A stretch of DNA of 64,000 nucleotides from Empedobacter brevis NBRC 14943 = ATCC 43319 (lineage in GTDB: Bacteria > Bacteroidota > Bacteroidia > Flavobacteriales > Weeksellaceae). A program made the position numbers and the translations under genes. How positions within the stretch are numbered: the first letter of the stretch is position 1; every line of letters begins with the position of its first letter. Below are positions 35,169 to 44,376 of the stretch, piece after piece. The stretch lies in NCBI RefSeq assembly GCF_000382425.1, contig NZ_KB908297.1, positions 95,532 through 159,531 on the forward strand, given 5' to 3'. The notes under the pieces were generated by a model. It was given only the letters and a program-made list of their open reading frames with translations, was not told the DNA's origin and did not search any database.

Positions 35169-36464
35169 ATGAAAAATAAATTTATAGTACCATTAATTGT
35201 TTTAGGTAGCTCAGCATTTGGCCAATTTAATGTTTCCGGTCAATTCGAAAATTATGCAAACAAACCTGTTCTGGTTAAAATTTTCGAAAATGCTGAATTA
35301 AAATTAGTCAAAAATACTAAAACGGATAACAGTGGTCATTTCTCAACCAATATTCCAAAAGAATACAATGGTTTTGTTCGTGTGGATTTGCCTACAGGCG
35401 AAAATTTATCTTTATTAACGGATAACAAAGATTTAAAATTTAAAACGGTTACAGGTAAAGAAATGACTTCTAAGCTTCAAGTGATGGAAGGAAATACTCA
35501 AAAAGAGTACACAAAAGTTTTAGCGCTTCAACCATTAAACGAAATTCAAAACCAAGTATTTCCTTATCTCATGCAAATGTATAAACCGACAGACGAGTTT
35601 TATACTGCTATGATAAAAGAAGATAAGCGCATTAATGAATTGAAGAGAAACGAAAATTTCTCCGGATTAATTACTTATATTAATGAACTGAGTGATTTAA
35701 AACAAAAAGGACAAAACAATAGAGATGCAGAAAATCTTGATGTAATTGTCAATCATTTTGTAAAAGATGACGAACGCTTAGAACAATCAGGAATGTTCAA
35801 TGATTTGGTTTTCGCTTATATCAATGGAAAATTAGCCACAGCAGGAAACCAAGACGTTGAAGGAAATTTGATTGCAGCTACAGAAGAAATTTTAGCTAAA
35901 ACGGATATTCAGACAACAAGAGGTCAAAATGTTTTGACTACAATCTTAAACTTTGTTCCTGAAAAAGAATATGCAAACTTCCATAAAAAGTATGTTGACA
36001 AAGTAAATGGTCTAACATGTAAAGTTACAGACCAATTGAAAAAAAGGGTTGGCTCAAATACATCAACTCAAATAGGAAATAAAGTTCCGAATATCACCTT
36101 TGATAAAGCCGTTAATGGAAAAAAATCATTATATGACATTAAAGCGAATCAAAAATTGATTGTCTTTTGGGCTTCATGGTGTCCTGCTTGCCAACAAGAA
36201 ATTCCTTATATAAAAGAGTTCTACAAAGACTTTAAAGCAAAAGGAGGGGAAATTGTAGCAATCTCTTTGGACTATGATCAAAATGCTTTTAATAATGCGA
36301 TAAAAGAATTGCCTTGGTACAACTACACGGATCTTTTAAGATGGGATTCGCCCATAGCAGCTGAATTTGGAATTGAGTCCACACCTACTTTACTATTAGT
36401 AGATAAAGACAATAAATTAATCAAGAGATTTAATCATATTTCAGAGCTGGAAGCTTCTAGATAA
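35169..36464 (+). CDS. TlpA-like thioredoxin-domain protein with N-terminal DUF4369-like region
   Basis: 431 residues with a signal peptide ending near AFGQ. The N-terminal third looks like the DUF4369 beta-domain common in Bacteroidota thioredoxin lipoproteins, though no lipobox is present. A helical middle follows, then a TlpA/AhpC fold from about residue 310. The redox pair is C338-PA-C341 in FWASWCPACQQEIP and the cis-Pro is in ESTPTLL (P406). It is periplasmic, probably reducing or exchanging disulfides; the partner is unknown. It is monocistronic between two terminators. Confidence 0.87.
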   Translation: MKNKFIVPLIVLGSSAFGQFNVSGQFENYANKPVLVKIFENAELKLVKNTKTDNSGHFSTNIPKEYNGFVRVDLPTGENLSLLTDNKDLKFKTVTGKEMTSKLQVMEGNTQKEYTKVLALQPLNEIQNQVFPYLMQMYKPTDEFYTAMIKEDKRINELKRNENFSGLITYINELSDLKQKGQNNRDAENLDVIVNHFVKDDERLEQSGMFNDLVFAYINGKLATAGNQDVEGNLIAATEEILAKTDIQTTRGQNVLTTILNFVPEKEYANFHKKYVDKVNGLTCKVTDQLKKRVGSNTSTQIGNKVPNITFDKAVNGKKSLYDIKANQKLIVFWASWCPACQQEIPYIKEFYKDFKAKGGEIVAISLDYDQNAFNNAIKELPWYNYTDLLRWDSPIAAEFGIESTPTLLLVDKDNKLIKRFNHISELEASR

Positions 36465-36465
36465 A

Positions 36466-36506
36466 AATAAAAAAAGCTACACTTAAACAATGTAGCTTTT
36501 TTTATT
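36466..36506. terminator. bidirectional hairpin terminator
   Basis: An A/T-flanked stem with GCTACA/TGTAGC core (arms about 36466-36481 and 36491-36506) and a 9-base loop CTTAAACAA. It lies between the convergent TlpA-like gene and rodA. Confidence 0.85.
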
Positions 36507-36518
36507 TTATTCTATTTT

Positions 36519-38063
36519 TTAAATAAATCCTTGACTATTTTTATAATGGATGATGAGAAAAATTCCAATCAGAATTGTAAAGCCCCATAGTGAGCTTCCC
36601 CCGTAACTAAAGAATGGAAGTGGAATTCCAACAGTTGGAAAAAGTCCTATCACCATTGCAATGTTAATAAAAAAGTGAAAGAACAGAATGGATGCAACTG
36701 AATACCCATAAAATCGAGCAAATTTATTCTTTTGGTTTTCTGCCAAATAAAATAGTCTTCCTACAAAAACTGCATAAACAATCACCAAGGTTGTACTACC
36801 GATAAATCCCCATTCTTCTCCTACCGTCGTAAAAATATAATCGGTTTGTTGCTCAGGTACAAATCGACCTTTTTTAATTGTTCCCTGATTATACCCTTTT
36901 CCATATAATTCACCGGAACCTATCGCTGTTTTAGCGTACAATAAATTATATCCGGATGTATCACGGTATTTCGCTTCACCTTCGTACAAGACCATTACAC
37001 GTTCTTTTTGGTGTTTTGGTAATTTTTCGAAAATAATAGGTGATATAAAACTTACAGTGCTTGCAAATAACAATAATACAATTGAAGCTATAATGCTAAA
37101 ATTTAAAACATTTGCTGCTAAACCTCCTTGAGTTTTGAATGGAGAATTATTGATCTCTTTTTGTTCTGTTAATTTCAAAATCAGAACGGGAACAATTGAA
37201 ATAAAAAAACCTATTACCCCAAAGAAAACAGTATTAAAAAATATTGGTTCGGAAAAAAACAATGAACGCATCGGGAAAAGATGTCCAAATGATTCTCTTG
37301 TTTCTTCAGAAAGATCTTCTACGAAGTAACAAATCCCAATTAATAATAAAAAGAAGATTGATAAACCGATTAAAATTCCATGCATGGCATCTACAACATT
37401 CTGATTATAATTAAATGCCAAGATTAACAACGCTATTGTAAGGATAATAAATCCTAAGATTAAAAGTACATAAAAAGGAATTTGTACAATCGAAATCAAG
37501 AAAATAATCAATAATATAATCGGTGCTATAATGATCCAGGGATTAAGCCCTTCTCTGTATAGCGCTATACTTAATGAACAAAAGATAATAACTGATCCTA
37601 AATCAGGCTGTAATAAAATTAAAACAACAGGAATTGCTATAATGAGCAATATTTTACCTATAAACCCAATATCTTTTACATTTGCATTAGAATGATTGAT
37701 AAAATTAGCTATAAGCAGTGCTGTTCCAATCTTTGCAAACTCGGCAGGTTGCAGACTCAATGGACCAAACCTATACCAAGCTTTCGCTCCATTAATCTCT
37801 TTTCCTACAATCAAAACCCCAACCAAGAGAAGTAAAGAAACAATATAAAATACGGGACTATAAATCTCAAAGAAATTCCGATTGTTTCCACTCGCTATAA
37901 TCAAAGCTAAAACCATCACCATTCCAAGTCCAAACCAGATCAGCTGTTTCACACCTAAATCCGGATTGACACTGTAAACGTTCATAATTCCAAAGGTTAC
38001 GATAAGAAACCCAAGGATCAAAACTGTCCAATCAATTCCTTTTAGTAATCTGCTTTGACTCAT
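36519..38063 (-). CDS. rodA: rod-shape SEDS glycosyltransferase RodA, enlarged
   Basis: 514 residues. RodA polymerises lipid II glycan strands with PBP2 during elongation. Diagnostic blocks are WYRFGPLSLQPAEFAKI, LQPDLGS at residues 152-156, the AIGSGELYGKGYNQGT loop and the C-terminal IPLPFFSYGGSS. The region between QPDLG and KERVMVL (about 157-353, roughly 200 residues) is far larger than the roughly 55 residues of E. coli RodA. It contains extra hydrophobic helices and a soluble loop (YFVEDLSEETRESFGH). It overlaps the PBP2 gene by 32 bases and ends the mre operon. Confidence 0.93.
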   Translation of the reverse strand: MSQSRLLKGIDWTVLILGFLIVTFGIMNVYSVNPDLGVKQLIWFGLGMVMVLALIIASGNNRNFFEIYSPVFYIVSLLLLVGVLIVGKEINGAKAWYRFGPLSLQPAEFAKIGTALLIANFINHSNANVKDIGFIGKILLIIAIPVVLILLQPDLGSVIIFCSLSIALYREGLNPWIIIAPIILLIIFLISIVQIPFYVLLILGFIILTIALLILAFNYNQNVVDAMHGILIGLSIFFLLLIGICYFVEDLSEETRESFGHLFPMRSLFFSEPIFFNTVFFGVIGFFISIVPVLILKLTEQKEINNSPFKTQGGLAANVLNFSIIASIVLLLFASTVSFISPIIFEKLPKHQKERVMVLYEGEAKYRDTSGYNLLYAKTAIGSGELYGKGYNQGTIKKGRFVPEQQTDYIFTTVGEEWGFIGSTTLVIVYAVFVGRLFYLAENQKNKFARFYGYSVASILFFHFFINIAMVIGLFPTVGIPLPFFSYGGSSLWGFTILIGIFLIIHYKNSQGFI

Positions 38064-40017
38064 TCTTTAATTTTGTTGAATCCTTTTTTAACTTTAATAT
38101 ATCGTTTTTAACTGCTAATGTATCTTTTTTCACAGGTTCCACATATAATCCTTTGCGCTTCAAATAATCGATCCATTGGCGTCTATATTCTCCTTGAAGA
38201 TTCCCCGCTTTCATACGTTGTAATAACGCCGGACGTTTAATGGTATCTGTAACATATAGCTCAGCAACTAAACTAGCCATTGGTCCTGCCCAAGTTGTGC
38301 CCCATGATCCGTTTTCTACAATCGCAGCAATTGCGATCTTAGGTTTATCTGCAGGAGCAAATAGCACAAACAAGGAATGATCCTGTCCATGAGAATTTTG
38401 AGAGGTACCGGTTTTACCTAATTGAACAAAAGTGTTTGTATCGAAACTACGTCCTGTTCCCATTGTAAATACATTTCGCATCCCTCTATGTATGATATCA
38501 AAATGTTTTGAATCTACCAATGTTTTCTTCTTCACCATATAAGTAGAATCTGTTAAAGGTTTTCCATCAATACGACGAACAATGTGTGGCGTGTAAAAAA
38601 ATCCTTTATTGGCAATAATTGCTGTAAAATTTGCCATTTGCAGTGGCGTTGTATTAATATCACCTTGCCCCATTCCGTTGAAAATAATTCGATAAGGATT
38701 CCAAACACCTTCTCCAAATCTATTGTTATAAAATTCTGCTGTCGGAATAAGACCTTTACTCCCTACTGGTAAATCTGTTCCCATGAATTTGCCTAAACCA
38801 AAGCTATTCATAATTGCTGCCCACTCGTTAATTCCTACACTATAATCATTAGGATCCTTACGAACAATATCCCGATAAGCTTCAGAAAAAAAGTTATTAC
38901 ATGATTTCCCTATTGCACGTTCCAATCCCTGTGGAGCATAATACATCCCACAATGACAACCAATATGCATTCTCCCATAACGGAAACCATGTTTACAAAC
39001 ATAAGTTGTTTGCTCCGTCATTGTTCCCATTTGTAAACCTGCCAATGCTGTCACCATCTTAAAAGTAGACCCCGGAGGATAGGTTCCTTGTAACGATCTA
39101 TCATAGGTAGGACGAGAAATAGAATCGTTAATTAATGCATTTCTCGATTTAGAATTCAAATAATCATTTGGGTTAATTGTTGGCCCAGAAGCTAAAGCCA
39201 AAATCTCTCCATTACTAGGGTCTATCGCAACAATTGCTCCTCGTTTATTTTGAAGCATTTGTTCCGCTAATTCTTGCAAACGAAAATCAATTGTCAAATT
39301 AACGGTTTTTCCACTTTTTACAGGGCGGTCATAATCACCATTTTTATAAGGTCCTACAACATTCATTGTTCGGTCTACAATCCAGTTTTTAACCCCTTTT
39401 ATCCCACGTAGATCTTTTTCATAAGATTTTTCGACTCCGGCAATTCCAACCAAATCACCTGGTTGATAATATGTAGAATCTGTTTTGATATAGGCTTGAT
39501 TTGCTTCATTTATATACCCCAATATATTTCCGGCAGAATTTACCATATACTTACGTTCAGGACGTTTGATGATGCTAAATGCAGGATACAAGTACAATTG
39601 TTCTTGCATTCTGGCAAAACTTTCGCGCGAAATATTTTTAAGAAAAGGGTATGGAGATAATTTTTTATAATCTTTAGCCGTTACAATTTTGGTTAAAATA
39701 GAATCAAATTGATTCGTTGAGATTCCAACCATCTTAGAGAACTTCATCTTATCAAAATCATTGATGACTTCTCCGGAATCATTCACCACTTTTGCCGGAA
39801 TAATATCTAACTCATAGGAATAAGTATTACTCACCAATAATTTTCCGTTACGATCCAGAATATCTCCACGGTTAGGATAAATAATTTCTTGTTTAATTGA
39901 AGTATTAAATGCATTTAGCGTATAACGATCTGTAAACAATTGCAAATACGCCAAACGTCCTATAAATAAAAAAACTATAAATAGGATTAACGCATAGACA
40001 ACCATCAACTTTTTCAT
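38032..40017 (-). CDS. mrdA: penicillin-binding protein 2 (elongation transpeptidase)
   Basis: 661 residues. It has an N-terminal membrane anchor, a pedestal domain, then a transpeptidase. The active-site Ser is S317 in GSTFK, followed by S372-C-N374 and K535-T-G537 (KTGTSQ). A Cys/His-rich segment between the first two motifs (C341, H343, H351, C354, H355, C356) resembles the zinc-binding insertion reported for other PBP2 enzymes. It cross-links lateral-wall peptidoglycan as partner of RodA. The C-terminal tail is Lys-rich (about 50 residues) and overlaps rodA. The ATG overlaps the mreD stop by 4 bases (ATGA). Confidence 0.95.
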   Translation of the reverse strand: MKKLMVVYALILFIVFLFIGRLAYLQLFTDRYTLNAFNTSIKQEIIYPNRGDILDRNGKLLVSNTYSYELDIIPAKVVNDSGEVINDFDKMKFSKMVGISTNQFDSILTKIVTAKDYKKLSPYPFLKNISRESFARMQEQLYLYPAFSIIKRPERKYMVNSAGNILGYINEANQAYIKTDSTYYQPGDLVGIAGVEKSYEKDLRGIKGVKNWIVDRTMNVVGPYKNGDYDRPVKSGKTVNLTIDFRLQELAEQMLQNKRGAIVAIDPSNGEILALASGPTINPNDYLNSKSRNALINDSISRPTYDRSLQGTYPPGSTFKMVTALAGLQMGTMTEQTTYVCKHGFRYGRMHIGCHCGMYYAPQGLERAIGKSCNNFFSEAYRDIVRKDPNDYSVGINEWAAIMNSFGLGKFMGTDLPVGSKGLIPTAEFYNNRFGEGVWNPYRIIFNGMGQGDINTTPLQMANFTAIIANKGFFYTPHIVRRIDGKPLTDSTYMVKKKTLVDSKHFDIIHRGMRNVFTMGTGRSFDTNTFVQLGKTGTSQNSHGQDHSLFVLFAPADKPKIAIAAIVENGSWGTTWAGPMASLVAELYVTDTIKRPALLQRMKAGNLQGEYRRQWIDYLKRKGLYVEPVKKDTLAVKNDILKLKKDSTKLKNESKQITKRN

Positions 40018-40529
40018 ACCCCAACTTTATTTTTAAATAAAATTTTATAAATGAAGATAAACACAAACGTTATTCCTGAACTTATCAATGCTTTCAACAT
40101 TAATGGACCTATTCCGGTCAGTTTAAAGTTTTCCAGAAGTAATAAAACAATGTGATGTCCAAGAATTAAAATAATCAAATAAAATAACCATTGTGCAAAA
40201 CTAAAAGAGTTAAACGAGAAAAACTCCATTTCATATTCTTGTTTTCCAGCTAATAATTTGATAATCGGATTTCTGAAAAATGCGATAAGCGTTAATGCAA
40301 AAGCGTGAATTCCTCCTGTATATTCAAAAATATCAACCATTAACCCTAAAAGAAAGGACAAGATTAATAAAGCATATTTGTTTTGATAAGGAGGATAAAA
40401 CAACACAAATACAATATAGATATATGGTTGATAACTTCCTAAGAAATTAATGTGATTAAAGACAAAAACTTGAAGTAAAGCTAAAATTATAATCTTGATA
40501 ATATTGATTAAAAAATCTTTATTGAACAT
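40014..40529 (-). CDS. mreD: rod shape-determining protein MreD
   Basis: 171 residues, almost entirely hydrophobic with five to six transmembrane helices. Sequence identity to the E. coli protein is expected to be low, so the call relies on topology and on the position between mreC and PBP2. It forms part of the elongasome membrane complex. It overlaps mreC by 11 bases and the PBP2 gene by 4. Confidence 0.9.
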   Translation of the reverse strand: MFNKDFLINIIKIIILALLQVFVFNHINFLGSYQPYIYIVFVLFYPPYQNKYALLILSFLLGLMVDIFEYTGGIHAFALTLIAFFRNPIIKLLAGKQEYEMEFFSFNSFSFAQWLFYLIILILGHHIVLLLLENFKLTGIGPLMLKALISSGITFVFIFIYKILFKNKVGV

Positions 40530-41370
40530 TCTGCGTGTTTGTTATAGTATCTGATTTCTCTACTTGTTGAATTTCAACTTTATTAAGGTTTGTTACCACA
40601 TATGCTTGAGCAAGGTTTGCAAAATCCTGTTTTAATCTTACTTGAACTTTCAATTCACCTGTTTCATCTACACCCTTGCTTACCACTTTACCAATCATAA
40701 TTCCTTCCGGAAAAACCGGCGATTTACCATCCGTTTCAATGATATCTCCTTTTTTGACCTCGATATATTTAGGAATTTCATACAACTGTACAAAACGAGG
40801 ATCTTTACCATCCCATTTTACTGTTCCGAAATATTGATTTCCTTTGATACGTGCATTGATATTAATGTCTTTGTTCAATAAAGAAATTGCGCGAGAATAA
40901 TTTTTCCCGGCATACGTCACAATACCTATTACACCATTATTTGTGATAATACCATCACCTTTTTCTATTCCATCATTCGTACCTTTATCAATTGTCAAAA
41001 GGTTTTGCGTTTTGATAACCGAATTATTTACGATCTCAGTAGGAACAAAAGAATAAGTTTGATGATAACCTAATGTATCTGCTTTATAAAACTTTTTCGT
41101 TTTAGCATCTTTGATACCTAAATGTACTAACTGCTCTCGTAAAAAAGCATTTTCGTCCATCAATTCTTTATTCGTTTGAGGTAGATGAACAAAGTTTGTA
41201 ATTTTAGCTATTTTATCGTCCACATAACCTGTGAAAGATGTGCTTGCAGAAGCAAGAATAGTTTCGTGATAAATATTTTTCTTAAAAACAAGAAACAACG
41301 CAATTAACTCTAAAAAGACAAAAATTAACAGCATTCCATTTCTTCTAATCGCATTCAGAATATATTGCAT
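40519..41370 (-). CDS. mreC: rod shape-determining protein MreC
   Basis: 283 residues. There is a short cytoplasmic start, one membrane helix (about 13-30), a coiled-coil segment near LMDENAFLREQLVHLG, then two beta-barrel domains. Typical blocks are VIGIVTYAGKNYSRAISLLN and DINARIKGNQYFGTVKWDG. It scaffolds PBP2 in the periplasm. It lies 14 bases after mreB, so they share a transcript. The C-terminal KSDTITNTQNVQ tail overlaps mreD. Confidence 0.93.
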   Translation of the reverse strand: MQYILNAIRRNGMLLIFVFLELIALFLVFKKNIYHETILASASTSFTGYVDDKIAKITNFVHLPQTNKELMDENAFLREQLVHLGIKDAKTKKFYKADTLGYHQTYSFVPTEIVNNSVIKTQNLLTIDKGTNDGIEKGDGIITNNGVIGIVTYAGKNYSRAISLLNKDININARIKGNQYFGTVKWDGKDPRFVQLYEIPKYIEVKKGDIIETDGKSPVFPEGIMIGKVVSKGVDETGELKVQVRLKQDFANLAQAYVVTNLNKVEIQQVEKSDTITNTQNVQ

Positions 41371-41384
41371 TGCTTTTTACTCTT

Positions 41385-42410
41385 CTATTTCATTAAGAAC
41401 GTGAATTTATCTATATTTTTAAGAGCAATCCCCGTTCCTCGAACAACAGCTCGTAAAGGATCATCAGCTAAGAAAACCGGTAAACCTGTTTTTTTAGAGA
41501 TACGTTGATCCAAGCCTCTCAACATTGCTCCACCACCTGCCATATAGATACCAGTGTTGTAAATATCTGCAGCTAGTTCCGGAGGAGTTTGAGACAATGT
41601 TTCCATTACACCATCTTCAATGCGTAAAATAGATTTGTCCAATGCACGAGCAATTTCGCGGTAGTTTACAGTAATTTCTTTTGGTTTTCCTGTAATCAAA
41701 TCGCGACCTTGTACCGGCATATCTTCCGGTGCGTGCTCTAATTCTTCAACGGCAGCTCCTACTTCTATTTTAACACGTTCAGCGGTTCTTTCTCCAATAT
41801 ATAAATTATGATGGGTTCTTAGATAATATGCAATATCATTTGTAAAGACATCTCCTGCAATTTTAACAGATTTGTCACAAACAATACCACCTAATGCAAC
41901 AACAGCAATTTCTGTTGTACCTCCACCTATATCAATAATCATATTACCTTTGGGTTGAGTGATATCAATACCAACTCCAATAGCAGCAGCCATTGGTTCG
42001 TAGATAAGGCGTACATCTTTTGCATTAACACGCGCACAAGAATCTTTAACGGCGCGTTTTTCAACTTCTGTAATTCCGGAAGGAATACAAATCACCATAC
42101 GAAGTGAAGGTGAAAATAATTTGCCTTGAATTCCAGGAATTTTCTTGATGAACTCTGTCAACATAAATTCTGAAGCTTCAAAATCAGCAATTACTCCATC
42201 CTTCAAAGGACGAATTGTTTTTATATCGTCATGCGTTTTCCCTTGCATGTGTTTTGCTTGTTCTCCAACAGCAATAACTTTATTTGTTCTTCTATGTATA
42301 GCGACGATAGAAGGACTATCTACAACAACTTTATTATTGTGTATAATTAAAGTGTTGGCAGTCCCCAAGTCAATCGCAATTTCTTGCGTGAAAAAATCAA
42401 ATAATCCCAT
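41385..42410 (-). CDS. mreB: rod shape-determining actin homologue MreB
   Basis: 341 residues, full family length. Actin-fold nucleotide motifs are seen: DLGTANTLI (phosphate 1), IDIGGGTTEIAVV (phosphate 2) and AGGGAMLRGLD (adenosine). The membrane-binding hydrophobic loop and N-terminal MGLFDFFTQEIAIDLG are typical of the family. It polymerises along the membrane and guides wall elongation. It is first gene of mreB-mreC-mreD-PBP2-rodA. A -7 box and a large dyad lie upstream. Confidence 0.97.
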   Translation of the reverse strand: MGLFDFFTQEIAIDLGTANTLIIHNNKVVVDSPSIVAIHRRTNKVIAVGEQAKHMQGKTHDDIKTIRPLKDGVIADFEASEFMLTEFIKKIPGIQGKLFSPSLRMVICIPSGITEVEKRAVKDSCARVNAKDVRLIYEPMAAAIGVGIDITQPKGNMIIDIGGGTTEIAVVALGGIVCDKSVKIAGDVFTNDIAYYLRTHHNLYIGERTAERVKIEVGAAVEELEHAPEDMPVQGRDLITGKPKEITVNYREIARALDKSILRIEDGVMETLSQTPPELAADIYNTGIYMAGGGAMLRGLDQRISKKTGLPVFLADDPLRAVVRGTGIALKNIDKFTFLMK

Positions 42411-42447
42411 CGTTGATTATGTCTCAGTATTATTAAAAATGAATGTA

Positions 42448-42507
42448 CAAAAGTATAATAAATTTACATGATTATAAAAGAGAATTTAATTTTTTAATCA
42501 TGTAAAT
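42448..42507 (-). promoter_or_regulatory. mre operon promoter with an upstream 13-bp dyad
   Basis: On the minus strand TACTTTTG (42455-42448) matches the -7 box, 38 bases before the mreB ATG. Immediately upstream is a perfect 13-bp inverted repeat, ATTTACATGATTA (42462-42474) and its complement (42495-42507), with a 20-base spacer. The dyad covers the -33 area, which lacks a TTG, so it could be an operator or activator site. It might also be a second weak terminator after sppA. Confidence 0.5.
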
Positions 42508-42540
42508 ATTTTTACTAAAATAGGAAGATTTTAACAATAA

Positions 42541-42569
42541 AAAAGGGTTAAAATATTTTTAACCCTTTT
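42541..42569 (-). terminator. hairpin terminator of sppA
   Basis: A perfect 13-bp stem AAAAGGGTTAAAA (42541-42553) with its complement (42557-42569) and a 3-base loop. On the minus strand the A/T tract continues as TTATTG. It is 10 bases past the sppA stop. Confidence 0.83.
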
Positions 42570-42578
42570 TTATGATTT

Positions 42579-44348
42579 TTATTGAATTTGAATATCGTAA
42601 GGCAATCGTAATTGAACGCCTTTTTGTTCGTTCAACATCTTAATTTCTTTATAAATCTTAATTCCATCCGAACCTAATTCTTTCGCTATAGCAGCTTCGG
42701 TATTCTTACCTTGAAGATTGTCCATAAATTCTTCAAAAGAATCTTTACGTTTTGGGAAACTTTCGGTTGAATATTTTTCAATCTTTGCTAATTTTGCTGC
42801 TTCTTGAATTGCTGTTTCTAAACTTCCAAAATCATCCACCAAACCAATTTCTTTTGCACGTGTACCTGACCAAACACGTCCTTCTCCTATTTTATCAACC
42901 TGTTCGTACGTTAATTTTCTATTTGCCGCAACATGGTTCACAAATTTGCCATAAATTAATACAATTGATTTCTGCATCGTATTCTTCGCTGTTGCCGACA
43001 TTGGAGTTGTTAAAGATTTCAATTGATCTGCATTAGCATTTGTTTTTACTTCGTCAAAATCTAAACCGATATTGTTAAATAGTTTCTTTGCATTAGGAAT
43101 CATTCCAAAGACTCCAATAGATCCTGTAATGGTATTCGGTTGAGCATATATTTTATCAGAAGCCTGTGCAATATAATATCCTCCGGACGCGGCAACATCT
43201 CCAAAAGAAACCACAATTGGCATTTTTGTTTTTAACTGCATCAATTCATATAAAATTTCTTCTGAAGCATTAGCACTTCCTCCTGGCGAATTAACACGTA
43301 AAACCAATGCTTTTATTTTATCATTTCCAGCTATTTTACGAATCGCGTCAACATAAGTTTTAGATTGAATCCCATCAAAACCATCTCCTTCTGTAATTGT
43401 TCCTGATGCATAAAGAACAGCAATCTTGTTTTTTTCCGATTTTTCTGATAACGTTTCAAAATAATCTTCAACTTTAATCGTATGTTTTTCTAGAACCTCA
43501 AAATTCGTTTTTGATTTTTCCTCTTTCAAACCAAGTTTTTCAAATAAAATTTTTTGATAATCATTTTCTTGAGCAAGAACATCATAAATTTTGTTTTCTT
43601 TTCCCATTTCCGGAATAAATGCATACAAACTATCTGTAACAAGATTAAATTGCTCCGGAGAAATTTTGCGAGACTTCGATACCGTATTGGCTACATTACC
43701 CCAAACATCATTCAATAATTCTGATAACTGCAAACGATTTTCTTCGGACATATTGGTTCTCATATACGGTTCCACAGCACTTTTAAACTGTCCATGGCGA
43801 ATTACCTGAAAATCTACTCCATATTTATCTCCTGCATTTTTATAGAACATAATGTTAGAACTTAAACCTTGCAACAAAGTTCCTCCCAAAGGATTTTGAT
43901 AAATTTTATCTGCAATACTATTTATATAATATGACAACTGACTTCCTGAGTTAGAATAAGAGTAAATAAACTTTCCGGACTTTTTAAAATCTTCTAAAGC
44001 ATTGCGAATATCTGTTGCTTGTGTTGCTCCTCCTGAGAATTTATCTAGTTTTAAACTAATTCCCTTTATTTTATCATCATTTTTTGCTTCTTCAATAGAA
44101 TGAAGAATATCTTGCAAAAATACACCTGATTCATTTGACATATTAAAAATAGATACTGAACGATCCATATCACTTTCCATAATAGGATCTTCAAGTGAAA
44201 TTTCTAAAACAGATCCTTCCTTCACATTTTTAGATGGTGTGGATAATGCTGAAACAAATATCAAAACGAAAAGTATAATGATAAACACACTAAACGTTAA
44301 TAGATTTCCTATAATAGTTGAGAAGACTCTCCCGAAAAAGTTTTTCAT
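42579..44348 (-). CDS. sppA: signal peptide peptidase SppA, 67K type
   Basis: 589 residues from the ATG at 44348, which precedes a single membrane helix (TIIGNLLTFSVFIIILFVL). An in-frame ATG at 44465 would run through the divergent folK gene and is rejected. It has two tandem SppA domains, about 60-290 and 310-560. The second carries the catalytic Ser in VAASGGYYIA, and the general-base Lys is expected in the first domain. It degrades cleaved signal peptides and membrane fragments. It is divergent from folK with a 28-base gap. Confidence 0.93.
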   Translation of the reverse strand: MKNFFGRVFSTIIGNLLTFSVFIIILFVLIFVSALSTPSKNVKEGSVLEISLEDPIMESDMDRSVSIFNMSNESGVFLQDILHSIEEAKNDDKIKGISLKLDKFSGGATQATDIRNALEDFKKSGKFIYSYSNSGSQLSYYINSIADKIYQNPLGGTLLQGLSSNIMFYKNAGDKYGVDFQVIRHGQFKSAVEPYMRTNMSEENRLQLSELLNDVWGNVANTVSKSRKISPEQFNLVTDSLYAFIPEMGKENKIYDVLAQENDYQKILFEKLGLKEEKSKTNFEVLEKHTIKVEDYFETLSEKSEKNKIAVLYASGTITEGDGFDGIQSKTYVDAIRKIAGNDKIKALVLRVNSPGGSANASEEILYELMQLKTKMPIVVSFGDVAASGGYYIAQASDKIYAQPNTITGSIGVFGMIPNAKKLFNNIGLDFDEVKTNANADQLKSLTTPMSATAKNTMQKSIVLIYGKFVNHVAANRKLTYEQVDKIGEGRVWSGTRAKEIGLVDDFGSLETAIQEAAKLAKIEKYSTESFPKRKDSFEEFMDNLQGKNTEAAIAKELGSDGIKIYKEIKMLNEQKGVQLRLPYDIQIQ

Positions 44349-44362
44349 TTTTAATTTATTAT

Positions 44363-44370
44363 TACTTTTG
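44363..44370 (+). promoter_or_regulatory. -7 box adjacent to folK, leaderless transcript likely
   Basis: TACTTTTG ends only 6 bases before the folK ATG at 44377. With the usual start 5-8 bases past the box, the transcript would begin at or next to the ATG. No -33 TTG at the right spacing. Confidence 0.42.
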
Positions 44371-44376
44371 CACAAT

